DNA from: Rhynchospora pubera
Taxonomy: Eukaryota > Streptophyta > Magnoliopsida > Poales > Cyperaceae
Length of the DNA stretch: 64,000 bases
Assembly: GCA_028095005.1 (NCBI GenBank)
Contig: CM051459.1
Location: forward strand, 119,199,431 to 119,263,430
Reading direction: 5' to 3'
The translations under genes and the position numbers were made by a program. Position 1 is the stretch's first letter. Every line of letters begins with the position of its first letter. Of this stretch, positions 34,327 through 46,040 are shown piece after piece. The notes below the pieces were generated by a model. It had not been told where the DNA came from. It searched no databases and was given only the letters and a program-made list of their open reading frames with translations.

Positions 34327-34795
34327 GGCTCTGATTATCATTGACGGATCTTGGGACCATAAGCACAGGATGGGATCAGCTTTGGTGGTTTATGAACCAG
34401 GAGGAAGATTCTTTTCTGCAAAGCTTTTTTCTGGAACTGCAATAGATGCTTTTACCGCAGAAGCGATGGCTCTATTAAATGCTCTCGAATACATTAAAAA
34501 CTTAACTGTTAATTTTTCTTTAATCCATATTTTCTCTGATTCCAAAGAACTTGTCTCTGTTATTGATAACGATGATTTGCAGGCTTCTCCATCTTGGCAT
34601 GCTATTTCAATACTCCAAAGATGTGTTGCTCTTATTGCTCAGTTGAGACGGGTCAGAGTTAGATACGCAAAGAGGGAGCATGTAGAGCAAGCGCATGCTT
34701 TAGCGAATCAAGCCAGAAGGACGGATAATTTAAGTTTTCAAGGAAGATGGGAACAGTATTTGGTATTAGATGCTTATAAATGGGAGCCTGCCTGA
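34327..34795 (+). pseudogene. LINE ORF2 C-terminal RNase H-like fragment
   Basis: Inside the LINE the frame is open to the TGA at 34793-34795. It reads DGSW..GSALVVYEPGG, then FTAEAMALLNAL (the conserved Glu), then IFSDSKELVSVI (the conserved Asp) and a C-terminal R..REHVEQAHALANQARR. These match plant RVT_3 RNase H domains. The apparent start at 34259 lies in the pre-insertion flank, so it is chimeric and not a real start. No intact catalytic unit can be expressed as an autonomous element. Confidence 0.85.
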
Positions 34796-34983
34796 TGAAC
34801 TTTTACCTTTTCTAGCATCCCGAATTTTGTTTGTATTTTAAGGGAATTTTTCCTGTTTTATTTTCATTTTGAGCCTCCTATTAGATGGCCGTCTGAGCAA
34901 TGGCCTTTTAATGGACCTTTTATATATGAACTCTTATGTCTTTATTTCAAGCCTACGGGCATAAAAATTTCAAAAAAAAAAAA
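34327..34983 (+). mobile_element. 5'-truncated LINE (L1-type) with RNase H domain
   Basis: The insertion is framed by an exact 14 bp duplication, acatggatgtatgc, at 34313-34326 and 34984-34997, and ends in a poly(A) tail (34972-34983). It retains only the last part of ORF2, an RNase H-like domain (RVT_3), and a 3' UTR of about 175 bp. Truncation at the 5' end, poly(A) and a variable duplication are what target-primed reverse transcription leaves behind. Confidence 0.92.
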
Positions 34984-34997
34984 ACATGGATGTATGC

Positions 34998-35890
34998 ATT
35001 GTCCAATTATGTCTGTTCTTTTGTTAGCTGCTTAATTAGGCAATGTTGTAGTTAACAAATATTTGAGCAATATTATTTGTACTGTACCAGTACTAGATAT
35101 GATACATGCTGTAAAGCTATGTTTGTTCTTTAAAGCCACCAGGGACTTAAATGTAAAGATTTTTTATAGCATCAAGAATCAATTGAAAAATATTTTGAAT
35201 AAGCATTAGGATATAAATGTTATACATGCTGGTACGTAGTAAGGTCTAAATTGCAAAGGCTATGTAAATAAATCTGATTTATGGGTTATACATTCTTAGT
35301 CTCACTTATTTTATTTTTATGTTATAACAATCTGACAAGCATCTAAGAAGATAAGGCATCTGAGAAGGAAAGCTTTCCACAATAGAGGTACTTCTCACTG
35401 CTTTTTATATGGTGTCGTCTAAAGAAATTTAGTGTTGCTGCTTTATCGTATTTAGGTATTTTGTTGAAGGTGGTTATTGAATGACAGAACTACGTGAAGA
35501 ATGAAAATCATGCTTTAGCATGACATGGGCACATGTCTTAGTGTTGATTGGAAAATGGTTGTGCAAGAAATCAGGTCTGTACGTAGTTATGTTGTTCAAG
35601 AAATCAAGTATGTGGTTATGTTGTGCAAGAAATAAGGTCTGTGGTGTAAGAAATCATGTTATGTTGGCTTGTAAGAATAGTTGTGTATGAGTTTTGTGGT
35701 TTTGTAAGAAACAATTGTGTTTGAGAGTTTGAGACTCATGATTTGTTGTCCTGTAAGAAAATGTCCGTAATTTCATTATGGAATTTATTGAACAAAAACA
35801 GATCATATGTTATTTGGATGTAGTTGTTAATTAGTTCTTTTATTTTTTCTTTGTTGTACCTTTTGTTATTTCTTATTGTTTGATTTCTTT
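34998..35890. other. Intergenic with imperfect GTGCAAGAAATCA repeats
   Basis: Between about 35560 and 35720 the word tgtgcaagaaatca recurs four or five times with ~30 bp spacing. No gene seen. Confidence 0.5.
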
Positions 35891-35905
35891 GATTTTCTCC
35901 ATATT

Positions 35906-36082
35906 TTTTTGAAGATAAATTGGAGGTCTAAACCCACCTAACTTATTTTTAAATTATAATTATAAATTAAATTAAATGTCTATGAAAGACCTCCCAGCCG
36001 GGTTTCGAACCTGCGACCTTTCACTTGAGACCTTTCACTTCAGGAGTCAAGGTGCATTGCTCTTTGCCACTAGACCAAGAGC
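35906..36082 (-). mobile_element. tRNA-derived SINE, copy B
   Basis: Same family as copy A. On the minus strand: A box CTTGGTCTAGTGGCAAAGAG, B box GGTTCGAAACCC, then the shared body and tail. A duplication of 15-17 bp, ttgattttctccatatt, flanks it (35889-35905 and 36083-36099). It differs from copy A by a small internal duplication of aaaggtc-tcaagtg and by an AT insertion. Confidence 0.9.
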
Positions 36083-36179
36083 TTGATTTTCTCCATATTG
36101 CTCGTAGAAGTTCTAATTTCCATTTTACTAGATTGACAAGCATGATAGAATTTGTGAAACTAAGCATACAAATCATGTT

Positions 36180-36340
36180 GTGAGAAACGGTTACAAATTT
36201 AAACGGTTAAACCGTTTTTTGACTGTTTAATTCAACGAAATGGTTAACATCTTGATTTTTTTTACTTCCGTTCAAAGCACACAACGCAAAATGCAAGGAC
36301 AAAAAAATGTTCGTCCCTTAACGCAACATGTTTGTTCCGT
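36180..36340. repeat. Relic of the CGTTTT-rich hAT MITE family
   Basis: Words such as aaacggttaaaccgttttt and a run of similar CG-containing words resemble the interiors of the 2358 and 19366 elements. No ends or duplication found. Confidence 0.35.
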
Positions 36341-36663
36341 CTTCGTTATACACATTATGCAGGTTTAGTGAAGTATTCTAAGGAGTCGTCTCGTCTCCGA
36401 TTTAAATTTGATTTATTAACATTTCGAACTATAACTCACTTCATTGGTAGTTTGAAATTATTTACAAGCAATTATCGAATCGAACCTCAAAGGCTCAAAC
36501 GAGATACGAGGTGTAAATCTTTTACACCAATCTCTACTTCGTCGCATTTGATTTTTCTTTTGCTATCTAGTTAATATACTGATTTTTTTTCCCCTTTTTT
36601 TTTATTGTTTACTATAGTGACGTTTGAAGTTTGATGCCTAGAAATTTTAGGAAAAGCAATTTT

Positions 36664-36832
36664 GGTTCCGTTTGGATGCGTTGAGAATAAGTAGGAAGAA
36701 GAAAGAAGGGAAGAAATTTATTGGGAAGTGTGTAACTTTTGTGAAGAGTTTGGATGGTTAGAAATAAATTTATTGGTAAAAAGTGGTTATTCCTTATTCC
36801 TTATTCCGGGAAGAAGCCATCCAAACGGAGTC
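36664..36832. mobile_element. GGCTCCGTTTGGAT-family MITE, copy 1
   Basis: Ends GGTTCCGTTTGGATG and, reverse-complemented, GACTCCGTTTGGATG. The interior carries aagtgtgtaacttttgtgaag and the poly-purine word ggaagaag shared by its relatives in this cluster. Confidence 0.7.
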
Positions 36833-36872
36833 TTTTGAAGGAAGTCTTCATTAATGCCTTTGTAATCTTAAT

Positions 36873-36995
36873 GGCTCCGTTTGGATTCCATTTGAAAAGA
36901 AGAGAATAAGAAAATAAATTTATTATAAACAATCTAAATTCTTCACAAAGATACACACTTCTTAATACTTCTTTTTACACCTTATCCAAACGGAG
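36873..36995. mobile_element. GGCTCCGTTTGGAT-family MITE, copy 2
   Basis: Ends GGCTCCGTTTGGATTCC and, reverse-complemented, GCTCCGTTTGGATAAGG. Possible TAA duplication on both sides. The interior is in reverse orientation to copy 1 (cacaaagatacacacttctt). Confidence 0.7.
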
Positions 36996-37419
36996 CTAAT
37001 GAGAAGTTGAAGTTTGCAAGTTCTTCATTTCATCAAGACAAACATTAGTATAAACCCACTCTTACATTGCGTCATATTATAATTGTTAGTACCTGATGAT
37101 ATTTTCGTGCAATTATTTAGACAAACACGGGATTTGAGCCAGAGCAGTTAAGCTATTGCACCCTAACTATATTTAGTTCATAAATCATGACCAAACACCC
37201 CACAACTACAATTACAATTACAAAGACTAGTAGTTTAGTGCTAGCAATACTATCAATTAATTTCAACTGTTTCTTTAACAACGGCATTGATGTCTACATT
37301 GGAAGAAACCATATTGGATTGGTTATAACAAAATTAAATTTCAATTGTGTTCTGTTGTATATTCGAAGTTAATGTGTTTAAATTTAAATATAACAAACTA
37401 CTATATTGAACATATTATA

Positions 37420-37567
37420 GGCTCCGTTTGGATAGGTGTGGGAAGAAGGGAAGAAGTGGGAAGAAGTATTGGGAAATGTGTAACTTTGTAAAGAGTTTGG
37501 ATTGTTTATAATTTTTTTCTTCTTCTTTTTTCTTTTTCTTCTTTCTTCCAACGATCCAAACGCACCC
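37420..37567. mobile_element. GGCTCCGTTTGGAT-family MITE, copy 3
   Basis: Ends GGCTCCGTTTGGATAGG and, reverse-complemented, GGGTGCGTTTGGATCG. Interior aaatgtgtaactttgtaaag. Confidence 0.65.
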
Positions 37568-37612
37568 ATAATGAAAGGCACTACATGCACATGCAAGAAA
37601 TACACATTATTT

Positions 37613-38903
37613 GGATTTTTTTTCTTAAACGGCCCTGACGAAAACAATAGCTCAACAAAGCACCATGTGCTATATGATATTTACATAAAGAGCCAAGGCG
37701 CAAGGTGCTTGTACGCCTTATTTTGAGCCCCTAGTAAGGCGCAAGGTGTTTTTGCGTCTTACTAGTTAGGCCCCAAATCAAACTACGCCTTACCTGTTAG
37801 GCCCCAAATCAAACTACGCCTTACCCCTTCATTTTTCTGCCGACACTCCACGTATAGCCCTATTTTAATGGAAAAAAAAAAGAGTAAGGCACACATCTAA
37901 CATGCGCCTTATCCCAATTTTCTAAGCAAGTAAGCTTATCTTATTATGTTGAGAATATGTTATTTCATATATGTCACAATTGCATCCGATATCAAAAGCT
38001 TATTAAAAGCTAATTGATCCAATTATTTGACATTAATAATAATAAAATATCGTAGTTCATTATTGAAGCATCTTCATTAGTCAAAATACATTAACAATCC
38101 CTTAAAGTTTATGTTCCCAGTAAAAACTCGATTGGGCAAAAAAAATAACGAATTTTTTGTTTGAAACTAAGAATTAAGTTAATAATGAGTCAATGCCAAA
38201 AAGATGGTGCTTACGTGTTGGCTGATTGAATAAGATTAGAGGGGTATATATGACTGATTTTTTTTAAAAAAAAAGAGTTCACTGATAAAGAAAACTAATT
38301 AAAACACTAATCAATATAAAGGCATTACATTAATCAAAGCACTAACATTACATTACAAATATAAAGGCATAATACAAGTTCAGAATTAAACTAATCTTAG
38401 CAGAAATAACATTACAATACAAATTTAAAGGCATACTACAAGTCTAGAATTACACTAATCAAAGCATAAGTAACATTATATTATATATTTAAAGGCATAC
38501 TAGTCTGTCTTAGTTCTCTGCAAGAATAACATCATAATCAAAGTTAGAAATTTACAAGTGAAATAATAAAATTAGAGATTAAAAATGCAAGAAATTAAAA
38601 AATACAAATAACCTTCATCATTTCTCGTAGCTTAGAAAATTGGGGTAAGGTGCGGGTTAGATGTGCGCCTTACTTTTTTTTTTCCATTAAGATAGGGCTA
38701 AAATATGTGGAGTGTCGGCAGAAAAATGAAGGGGTAAGGCGTAGTTTGATTTGGGGCCTAACAGGTAAGGCGTAGTTTGATTTGGGACCTAACTAGTAAG
38801 GCGCAGAAGCACCTTGCGCCTTGGCTCTTTATGTAAATATCATATAGCACATGGTGCTTTGTTGAGCTATTGTTTTCGTCAAGGCCGTTTAAGAAAAAAA
38901 TCC
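37613..38903. mobile_element. Long-TIR foldback element, 1,291 bp
   Basis: The arms, about 37613-37927 and 38630-38903, are inverted copies over more than 270 bp, with most bases conserved (for example cttaaacggccctgacgaaa against cttaaacggccttgacgaaa). Exact 8 bp duplications, cattattt, lie at 37605-37612 and 38904-38911. The left arm holds two adjacent ~31 bp units starting gttaggccccaaatcaaact; the right arm holds the same pair. The spacer (37928-38629) is AT-rich with imperfect ~100 bp repeats around acattacattacaaatataa. No transposase. The long arms suggest Mutator or foldback; the 8 bp duplication leaves hAT possible. Confidence 0.82.
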
Positions 38904-38911
38904 CATTATTT

Positions 38912-39950
38912 CGACTTTATTTACTTTAAAATTAGTATTATTTATATTTGATTTACAAACATTTACGTTCTTCTCAGTAAAGAGAAGTTATTTAGTGCGA
39001 GCGGTGTTCAATCAATCAAACACGGTTAGAAAGTAGAAACATTAAACAACGTAGCATAAATAGAAACTAAAATTTCTTGTTTTATTATATATTAAAGTGG
39101 TTATAACTTATGAGAGAGTGCGTGTTGACCAACTTTGCAACGAGTAGCTGAGAGACAAACTTGTTCTGAATTAATTTGACTGGATATCCGCAACTCCCGA
39201 GAAAAACGACTGATCCCAACTTCCTGAAACTCCATTGTTTACAGACTGGAAATGTCCATTAATTTAAAATACAGTACCGTCCGAGTATGGAAAAAAAAAG
39301 AAATAGTTGTTTAACGAAGGAATAGGTCTAGTGAAAAGATATTAAAAAAGGATGAAAATTATTTCCAAAATATTAGAATAATAAAAAACTAAATTATGTT
39401 TATTTAACAAATAAAAATATATAGTTTATTATAGTTCATAGCAGAAAAGTAATATATTGTTTTATATATCGATGTAATCGGTTGTAAATCATTTGAATGA
39501 CTCAAATCATCTTAATTCAGTTTTTGCATAGAAAACTATTTTGCTACAAACATAAAAAAAACGAACTTCAAAAGTCAGAATAATTTTTTCCCGCTAGATA
39601 TGGCATACAATTATTTTAACGTTAATTCTACAATAGAATGGAATTTTAACTGAGCTTAAATTCTGATTATTCAACTCTATTTATAATTTTAAACAAAAAA
39701 TCTTAATTTAAATCCGTTATAAAATTAAGTACATAGCAGGCTTTACCTTATTTTAACACATATAAAATGCATTATATTAAAAGAAATAAATTAGTGCATC
39801 TGTACAGCTTTTTTTCTAAGAACAATAAATTCATTTTTAATATGTTTAGGGTGACCGGAAAAAGTATGTCATCGGCCTCTTCCTTTTTGTTTCGAAACAT
39901 AAAAGCAATATGGAATCTCTATTCGTTTCAAGCTTTTCAAAAACATTTCG
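38912..39950. other. Intergenic, AT-rich, no gene seen
   Basis: No family signal in any frame. Confidence 0.5.
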
Positions 39951-40085
39951 GGGCTGTTTGGATGGGTAAGGAAGCAAGAATAGCAAATTCTGGACGGAAA
40001 TTTATTTCTAACCATCCAAACTCTTCACAAAATTACACATTTGTCAATGTTTTCCATCTAGGAATAGGCTGTTTGGATTAGGCTA
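39951..40085. repeat. Partial GGCTCCGTTTGGAT-family MITE
   Basis: Contains ggggctgtttggatgggtaa and the shared interior aaactcttcacaaaattaca. The second end is not clear. The ORF at 39767-40081 is a translation across it. Confidence 0.45.
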
Positions 40086-40643
40086 TTCACGATATATCAC
40101 AATGGGATGTTATTTAACAATTCAATCTATTTAATTACCGTTTAATCTTAATCTTATGATGGGTGTATTTAGAAAATTTAATACTAAGGGAGGAAAAAGT
40201 TGTTTAATTAATTAAATTTTCAGTTTTATTACATTTTGTTTTTTTTAAAAAAAAAACTTAATTAGCTCAGATATTATAGAATGCGCCAAAAAGAACAGGA
40301 AAATCAATCAGAACTCGGAGGTTTCCGTTGTTTTGGACAGGAGAAGAAATAGAATAGATTTTAGATATAGCCAACGGATTCCTGTCGCCATTAAAGCTAA
40401 GTACTCGGCGACATTAACGTGTCAAATCAATGCGGCGGGTATTAATGGCAGTCAGGTATTAGTTGGACTACCAAAATACATGAGGACATGTGTATTTACG
40501 TAACACTAGATCCAAAACTATTTGAAGCAAAAATGGAATAATTTAGACTTTTCAAAACAGTGCTTTTTTTTGTTAGGATAAAACAAACATTGTTTTCGTT
40601 TAGGATAAGCAGTGTTGTCTTTCTTCTATTTTATTTTTCTTCT

Positions 40644-40796
40644 GGTTCCGTTTGGATTCCATTCAGGAAGAAAGTGAATAAGAAAATAAATTTATTATAA
40701 ATAATTTAAATTTTTTACAAAATTACATATTTTCTAATATTTTTTTTCATTTTTTTTCTTTATTTCCTTCTTCTCACACCTTATCCAAACGGAGCC
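40644..40796. mobile_element. GGCTCCGTTTGGAT-family MITE, copy 4
   Basis: Ends GGTTCCGTTTGGATTCC and, reverse-complemented, GGCTCCGTTTGGATAAGG. Interior aagaaaataaatttattata is shared with copy 2. Confidence 0.7.
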
Positions 40797-40832
40797 CTAG
40801 AAAAGTTTGGATGTCAAAAAATAACTTTTTTT

Positions 40833-41100
40833 GGCCGTTTGGATGGTACGAGAATAAAGAAGGAATAAAAATTTTAGGAAGAAAATATTGGGAAGTGTGT
40901 AACTTTGGCTCCGTTTGGATGAGCATAGAAATTAGGGAATAAGAGAATAAGGAAGTAAATTTATTATAAATAATCCAAGCTCTTCACAAAATTACACACT
41001 TCCCAATACTTCTTCCCTACCATTCCTTATTCCTCTTATTCCCACACCATCCAAACGGATTGGGAAGAGTGGGAAGATGTTATTCCGGGAATAAAAAATA
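40833..41100. mobile_element. Nested pair of GGCTCCGTTTGGAT-family MITEs
   Basis: An outer copy begins GGCCGTTTGGATGG at 40833 and is broken after gtgtgtaacttt at 40906 by a complete inner copy (40907-41059, ends GGCTCCGTTTGGATGAGC and, reverse-complemented, TCCGTTTGGATGGTG). The outer interior resumes at about 41060 (ttgggaagagtgggaagatg) but its far end is unclear. Confidence 0.6.
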
Positions 41101-41264
41101 TTGTTTTCGATGGTGAGTTAGGAATAACCAAATTGATATTAATTTAAATAAATTATTAAAAATTATTATTTTAATATTAAATAAAGTACTAATTAAAGAA
41201 CACATAAAATTTCATTTAGTTATTAGTATTTAGCTAATTTTGTTGAAATTATGTATATATAATT

Positions 41265-41460
41265 GTTGGAAGATGTTATTCCTAGAAAGAACCTATTTCT
41301 AGGAAGAAATTATTATTCTCCTTATTCCTAACTTGCTTGGATGTCTAGGAAGAAGTTATTCCTAAGAAGAATCTATTCTTCCTATTCCTAAGCAATCCAA
41401 ACGACACCTTAAGTGGAAAATTAGAAAGAGTTATTCCTAAGTATCCAAACGTGTTAGGAA
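41265..41460. repeat. Diverged members of the same MITE cluster
   Basis: Repeats of ggaagaagttattcctaaga and ending atccaaacgacacc and atccaaacgtgttagg. Related in style to the neighbouring copies; ends uncertain. Confidence 0.4.
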
Positions 41461-42289
41461 TAAGATGGAAATAGTTCTCTTCGAAATAGCACTCTTTCTA
41501 ATACATCCCTTATTTTCATTCATTATTCCTAACATATCATCCAAACAATATTTCTTTCTTTGCGGAATAACACTTTTCTCACACTTTTCTCACGCTTTCC
41601 TAGCCCATCCATGGAGAATTTCATATTTAGCCCTTCCATACCATATAATTTACACAATTCACGAGACATTGCATTTGCTAAACATTGAATAGGGTATATA
41701 TATAATTTAAACAATTCACGAGACATTGCATTCGCTAAACATTGTACTGTTTAGAACATTTAAAAATAACATATTTTAAAAAATTTTAAAAAATAGTAAT
41801 AAAAACTAAAAAATTGTAAAATTTGATTTTTTTATGAGATTTCAATATGTAGATTAAATTTGTCAATTTATAAAAATATCTCCGAAAAAGTCCACGGTGC
41901 ATAGAAAATCTTATGCACTATAGTACATATTAAAATTCCTATTTTTGCCTGATTTACTTACTGTGATTTTTTTTATATATAATTCTTCTGTACAAACTAC
42001 AAATATAAATGCTTATGACAATTACATCATTAATGTTAAAAGAAAATTATGCTAGGGGTGTCTTGCTAAGCGCTAAGACATTTCACATGACAATTTTTTC
42101 ATACAAAAAAAAAAAAATCCTCGTATAATATGACCCTAGAGATCTTCAATTTATTTTCTCATATTAGTACAACTTTGTTTGGGTAGTTAAAGGGCCCGAA
42201 AGCACATATTAGTTCAAATTTTTCGCTTATTGAAAGTAATCATTATTGACGGTGCTCACTGTAGCATGGGGTGGTTACCGTGTGGTTAT
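41461..42289. other. Intergenic with a 35-40 bp duplication
   Basis: The string caattcacgagacattgcat occurs twice (about 41655 and 41712). No gene seen. Confidence 0.55.
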
Positions 42290-42298
42290 TTATTTTTT

Positions 42299-43266
42299 GG
42301 GAAAATTGGGTGTATACCCCTCTAATCTTCTCTAATTGGAAATATACCCCTATAATATTTGAAATTAAATATTTACCCCCCAATAATATTTGAAATTAGA
42401 TATTTATCCCTCAAATCATGTTACTCTTAGATATTTACCCTTATCAATATATCCAACAATAATTTAATGATAAAAATCAGTTTTACAATTTTAAGACTAA
42501 AATATCCTTATTTTCAGACCTTTCGCATGCCCTTTCTCTGACCATATTTCGCGTCATCCAATTGCTTTGTTTTATTCAAAAACATCTTTTTATATGGTTT
42601 TCAATTTGAATTATGGGACATAAATGAAAATTTGACGAAGGAATCCTTCATTTGTCTTTTTGGTCGGGATAAGGACGACACATCCAGAAGGTGTTTTTTT
42701 TCTAAATGATAATTGTAATTATCATTTCATATTTCAAGTATAATACATATATCTAAATTATTTTTTATTTAGTTCCTCTGTTTACATATTCGGTTAATTA
42801 AGCACCTTGCTTTTGTTTTGTGGTTAATACTTCTCAATCGAAGCATCCTTGACAGCCATTGTTAATGTTCCTAAATAAACTTCACTTTGGAAGTACCACA
42901 CAGTACTTGAAGTATAAATCATGAGATACCTTAGAAAAAGTTAATAAAACAGCGGAGACCTAAGCTTTCTAGTTAGGTTTATACATGGTTTATCTATCAG
43001 ATGATCGTAGGCATTGTAGACTTCCAAATGCAAGTAAAAATTACCATGGCTAGAGTAGAGGTAGACAGAAATAGAGGTTGGGAAATGGGGGTATTTTGGT
43101 CTTACAGTTATAAATTTGTTTCTAGAAGTAAAATTAATTGTTGGATATATTGATAGGGTAAATATCTAAGAGTAACATGATTTGAGGGGTACATATCTAA
43201 TTTCAAATATTAGAGGGGTATATTTCCAATTAGAGAAGATTAGAGGGGTATACACCCAATTTTCCC
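42299..43266. mobile_element. Non-autonomous Mutator-like element, ~968 bp
   Basis: Both ends read GGGAAAATTGGGTGTATACC and stay inverted for over 120 bp, including repeated atttaccc/ggggta words. T-rich flanks (ttatttttt and tttttttga) match only in part as a 9 bp duplication. Ends and an adjoining internal block (aaaaatcagttttacaattt near 42470) resemble the 3831-4916 element (aaaaatcaatattataattt), so both belong to one family. Confidence 0.68.
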
Positions 43267-43275
43267 TTTTTTTGA

Positions 43276-45749
43276 ACTAATCATCTAATACAATATGGTT
43301 CATGCCTATTGTTACCCTCCTAAAAAAATGAAAGTTATGCAATATTATAGAAAAAAGTCTAAAAAATTTCTGCATGTGGCTTCGAAATATTGGCATAATA
43401 AATTTCGGCACCTTTATTTTCCAATAAAAAGATAAGTGCTACTTGATCCCTCAAAAGTAAATTTGTTTTCAATTTGTTATTCCAATTCCTTACCTTTCTT
43501 CATATTTTTAAGAGCAACTTTCATATCCATCAAAATGACGGAAATAAGGCTAGTTATTTGTGATTTTTTTTTTCCATTAATTGATAAAAAAGAGCAAGTC
43601 GTTGTACTGAGATTGATCAAACTCACACTGTCCAACTGATTTGAGTAAATACAGATAAGGTGGGTGGTCCCTAACAAACTAAACCTAATGTTCCTGACAA
43701 TTTTGTCTGGAAGAAAGTTTGTAAATGAATTGACAAATGTAGTACTTACAATCTCGAGCACTGCTAGTCTCCAATAACAAGCATAATCTCTACTTCTCAC
43801 TACTGCTACTTATATTAACATGTTAGATCTAACATGTAGATACATATTTCTGCTATTTGATCGATTTGCTATGTGATTGCATATCAACCACTAGATGAAA
43901 TAACAATATATTTTGTCTTTCCGTCTAATAAATAAATAAATTGAATAACATATCTATTTGTATCGCTTGTAGATTTTGAGCAACATATTTTTATTATCTT
44001 AACATAATTTTATTTCTCTGTTTGCCCACGTACGTATAAAGACATCTTATGCTAATATATTTCAAAATGCTTTGAGAGAAATACTTGCTATATAGAAAAC
44101 ATTTCCCATTTGAGTATTTTTCATTTAGCTCAAGGATATGACTGCCTAACCTCCAAAAACCAACAATTTCAAAAAATAAATTTTCCATCAGAGGGTTAAA
44201 AACAATTTCTAGAAACTAGAATGCAAATGTTTAAATAAATATTACATTGTTAGCATTTGGGAATATTTTTTTTTCATTTTTCAAATCCGGAATTGGTATG
44301 CAAATAAGCCTTATTCGTAAGCCTTATTCGAACAAGTCTTTTTTCGTTCACCTTGTTCTAAAAAATTGTGGAACAAAAATAAAAGATCGAATAAGTCTTT
44401 TTTTTTCGAATAAACGCTTATTCGTTGGTTATTTGGTTCGCACAAATAAACTTATTCGAATAAGCGCTTATTAGCACACAAACAGAGGATGAGTTCAACA
44501 GCAACAACAAGCTTCGAAAATTCAACATTCACCATCAAAGTTTTACTTTTTAATTTAACACCAGGATCACCATGCATCAACTTGCATAGATTCGCTATTT
44601 TATTTATTTTACTTAATTTATTATGAGCTTACAACCCAGTCTTCGCATCTCCATAGGGTTTTTTTTTTCCAAAGTGCAAAAAATATTATGCAAAATGAAA
44701 GATGTACGAGTTATTAGGCACTACCTAAATTATACGATTTTAAAAAACAAAATCATATCAAACTTATTTTTAATTTTTAAATAATAAACAGGTTAGCCAG
44801 AAGGTCAATTTTTTATTTTATTTTTTTGTTTCACAAATTGTCAATTGATATTTTAACGGTCAGTCAAAGAAAGTAGACTTTTTAAAATTTTAAACTGTTT
44901 GTCGAAATAATAATAATGATGAATGTACCAGTTTAAATTTCTTGCGTGTAGAATACTGTGTTCCTACGAAAATGTCGTATATATATTTCTTTTTTTTTCT
45001 GCATTTCAGAATTTTTAGTTCTCAAATTAATTTGAGGGCTTGATATTTTAATTATATATTCCAAACACTGAACATACTCGAACGCGAGCCATGCATTCTA
45101 ATATATACATTACAAAAATCATATAAATTTGATAATTAAAGAAAAATATCGTTTGTCCATAATGCCATTGGCAATATAAATATAAATAGTGAAATACTGT
45201 TGTCTTAGTTCTATTTCGGATAACAAAATATATTTTATAACGACCATTAGGGCTAGAATTTTACTTCATTTTCTCTTACGAAAGAGGTCCTGATTTTTAA
45301 ATTATATACAGTTATAAATGATAGTAGGATCTTAAAACTGTAGGGTGTATGATGTTTCACGGTACACCAACATCTCGTGGTTTTCAATGTAAAAGTCTCA
45401 ACTTAAAAAATCATAAGAAACCGTTGAATAAAAATATTGTCGGTATACTTATAAGAACGATTATTTAATCAAATGTAATTGTGGATGGCCTCACCAGAAC
45501 ATCAACAAAATTAACAACATTAGTGCCTAACAGCCGACTATTCAAATAAATTATTTTGGAAATAGTAATACCTTCTATGAAATTTTCCACAAACTCTAAA
45601 TTTTTTTTTCACAGTAGTGTGATACAGCTTTTGTTTCTTAAAAAAGCAATTTTTGCCTCAAAACGCAGTCCAGCTTGCGGCCGGAAAGAGACTATCCTCA
45701 AATTGACTTTGTCTGCCATTTAATTCTTTTTAAGGTTTAATTTGTTATT
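43276..45749. other. Intergenic, AT-rich, no gene seen
   Basis: Only short unsupported ORFs. Contains a small inverted-repeat element at about 44296-44479. Confidence 0.5.
44296..44479. mobile_element. Small MITE with CTTATTCG ends
   Basis: Left gtatgcaaataagccttatt; right, reverse-complemented, gtgtgctaataagcgcttat. The word cttattcgaataag recurs inside. Target duplication not found. Confidence 0.5.
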
Positions 45750-45754
45750 TAAGT

Positions 45755-46040
45755 TGACACAAAATGATAAAGAAGAGATGACACAGATTTTAACGTGGTA
45801 TCGCCTAAAGCGCACTCCACGATTACTCAACACACGCGATTTATTTATTCATCAAAGAGAGGAGTTTACAACACACACACACGTTTTCCATGTCTCAATA
45901 CATGTGCAGCCTCTTTGGTTTTAACAGAGAGAGAAGAAATAATAAGGAAGTAAAATAAAATAGAAAGGAAAATGAATAGAAGGAAACAATCTCAGCTAAT
46001 GAAAGCACACGATCCCTTCTAGGAATAGCAAATCTTTCCA
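45755..46040 (-). repeat. 3' LTR of the copia element
   Basis: 286 bp, same sequence as the other LTR on direct comparison. It contains the last ~48 codons and the stop of the pol ORF, and a CA run at about 45872-45884. Confidence 0.95.

Noticed and set aside
37120..37165. Possible further tRNA-derived SINE
   Set aside because: A B-box-like cgggatttgagcc and a weak A box occur, but no tail, body or duplication could be found.
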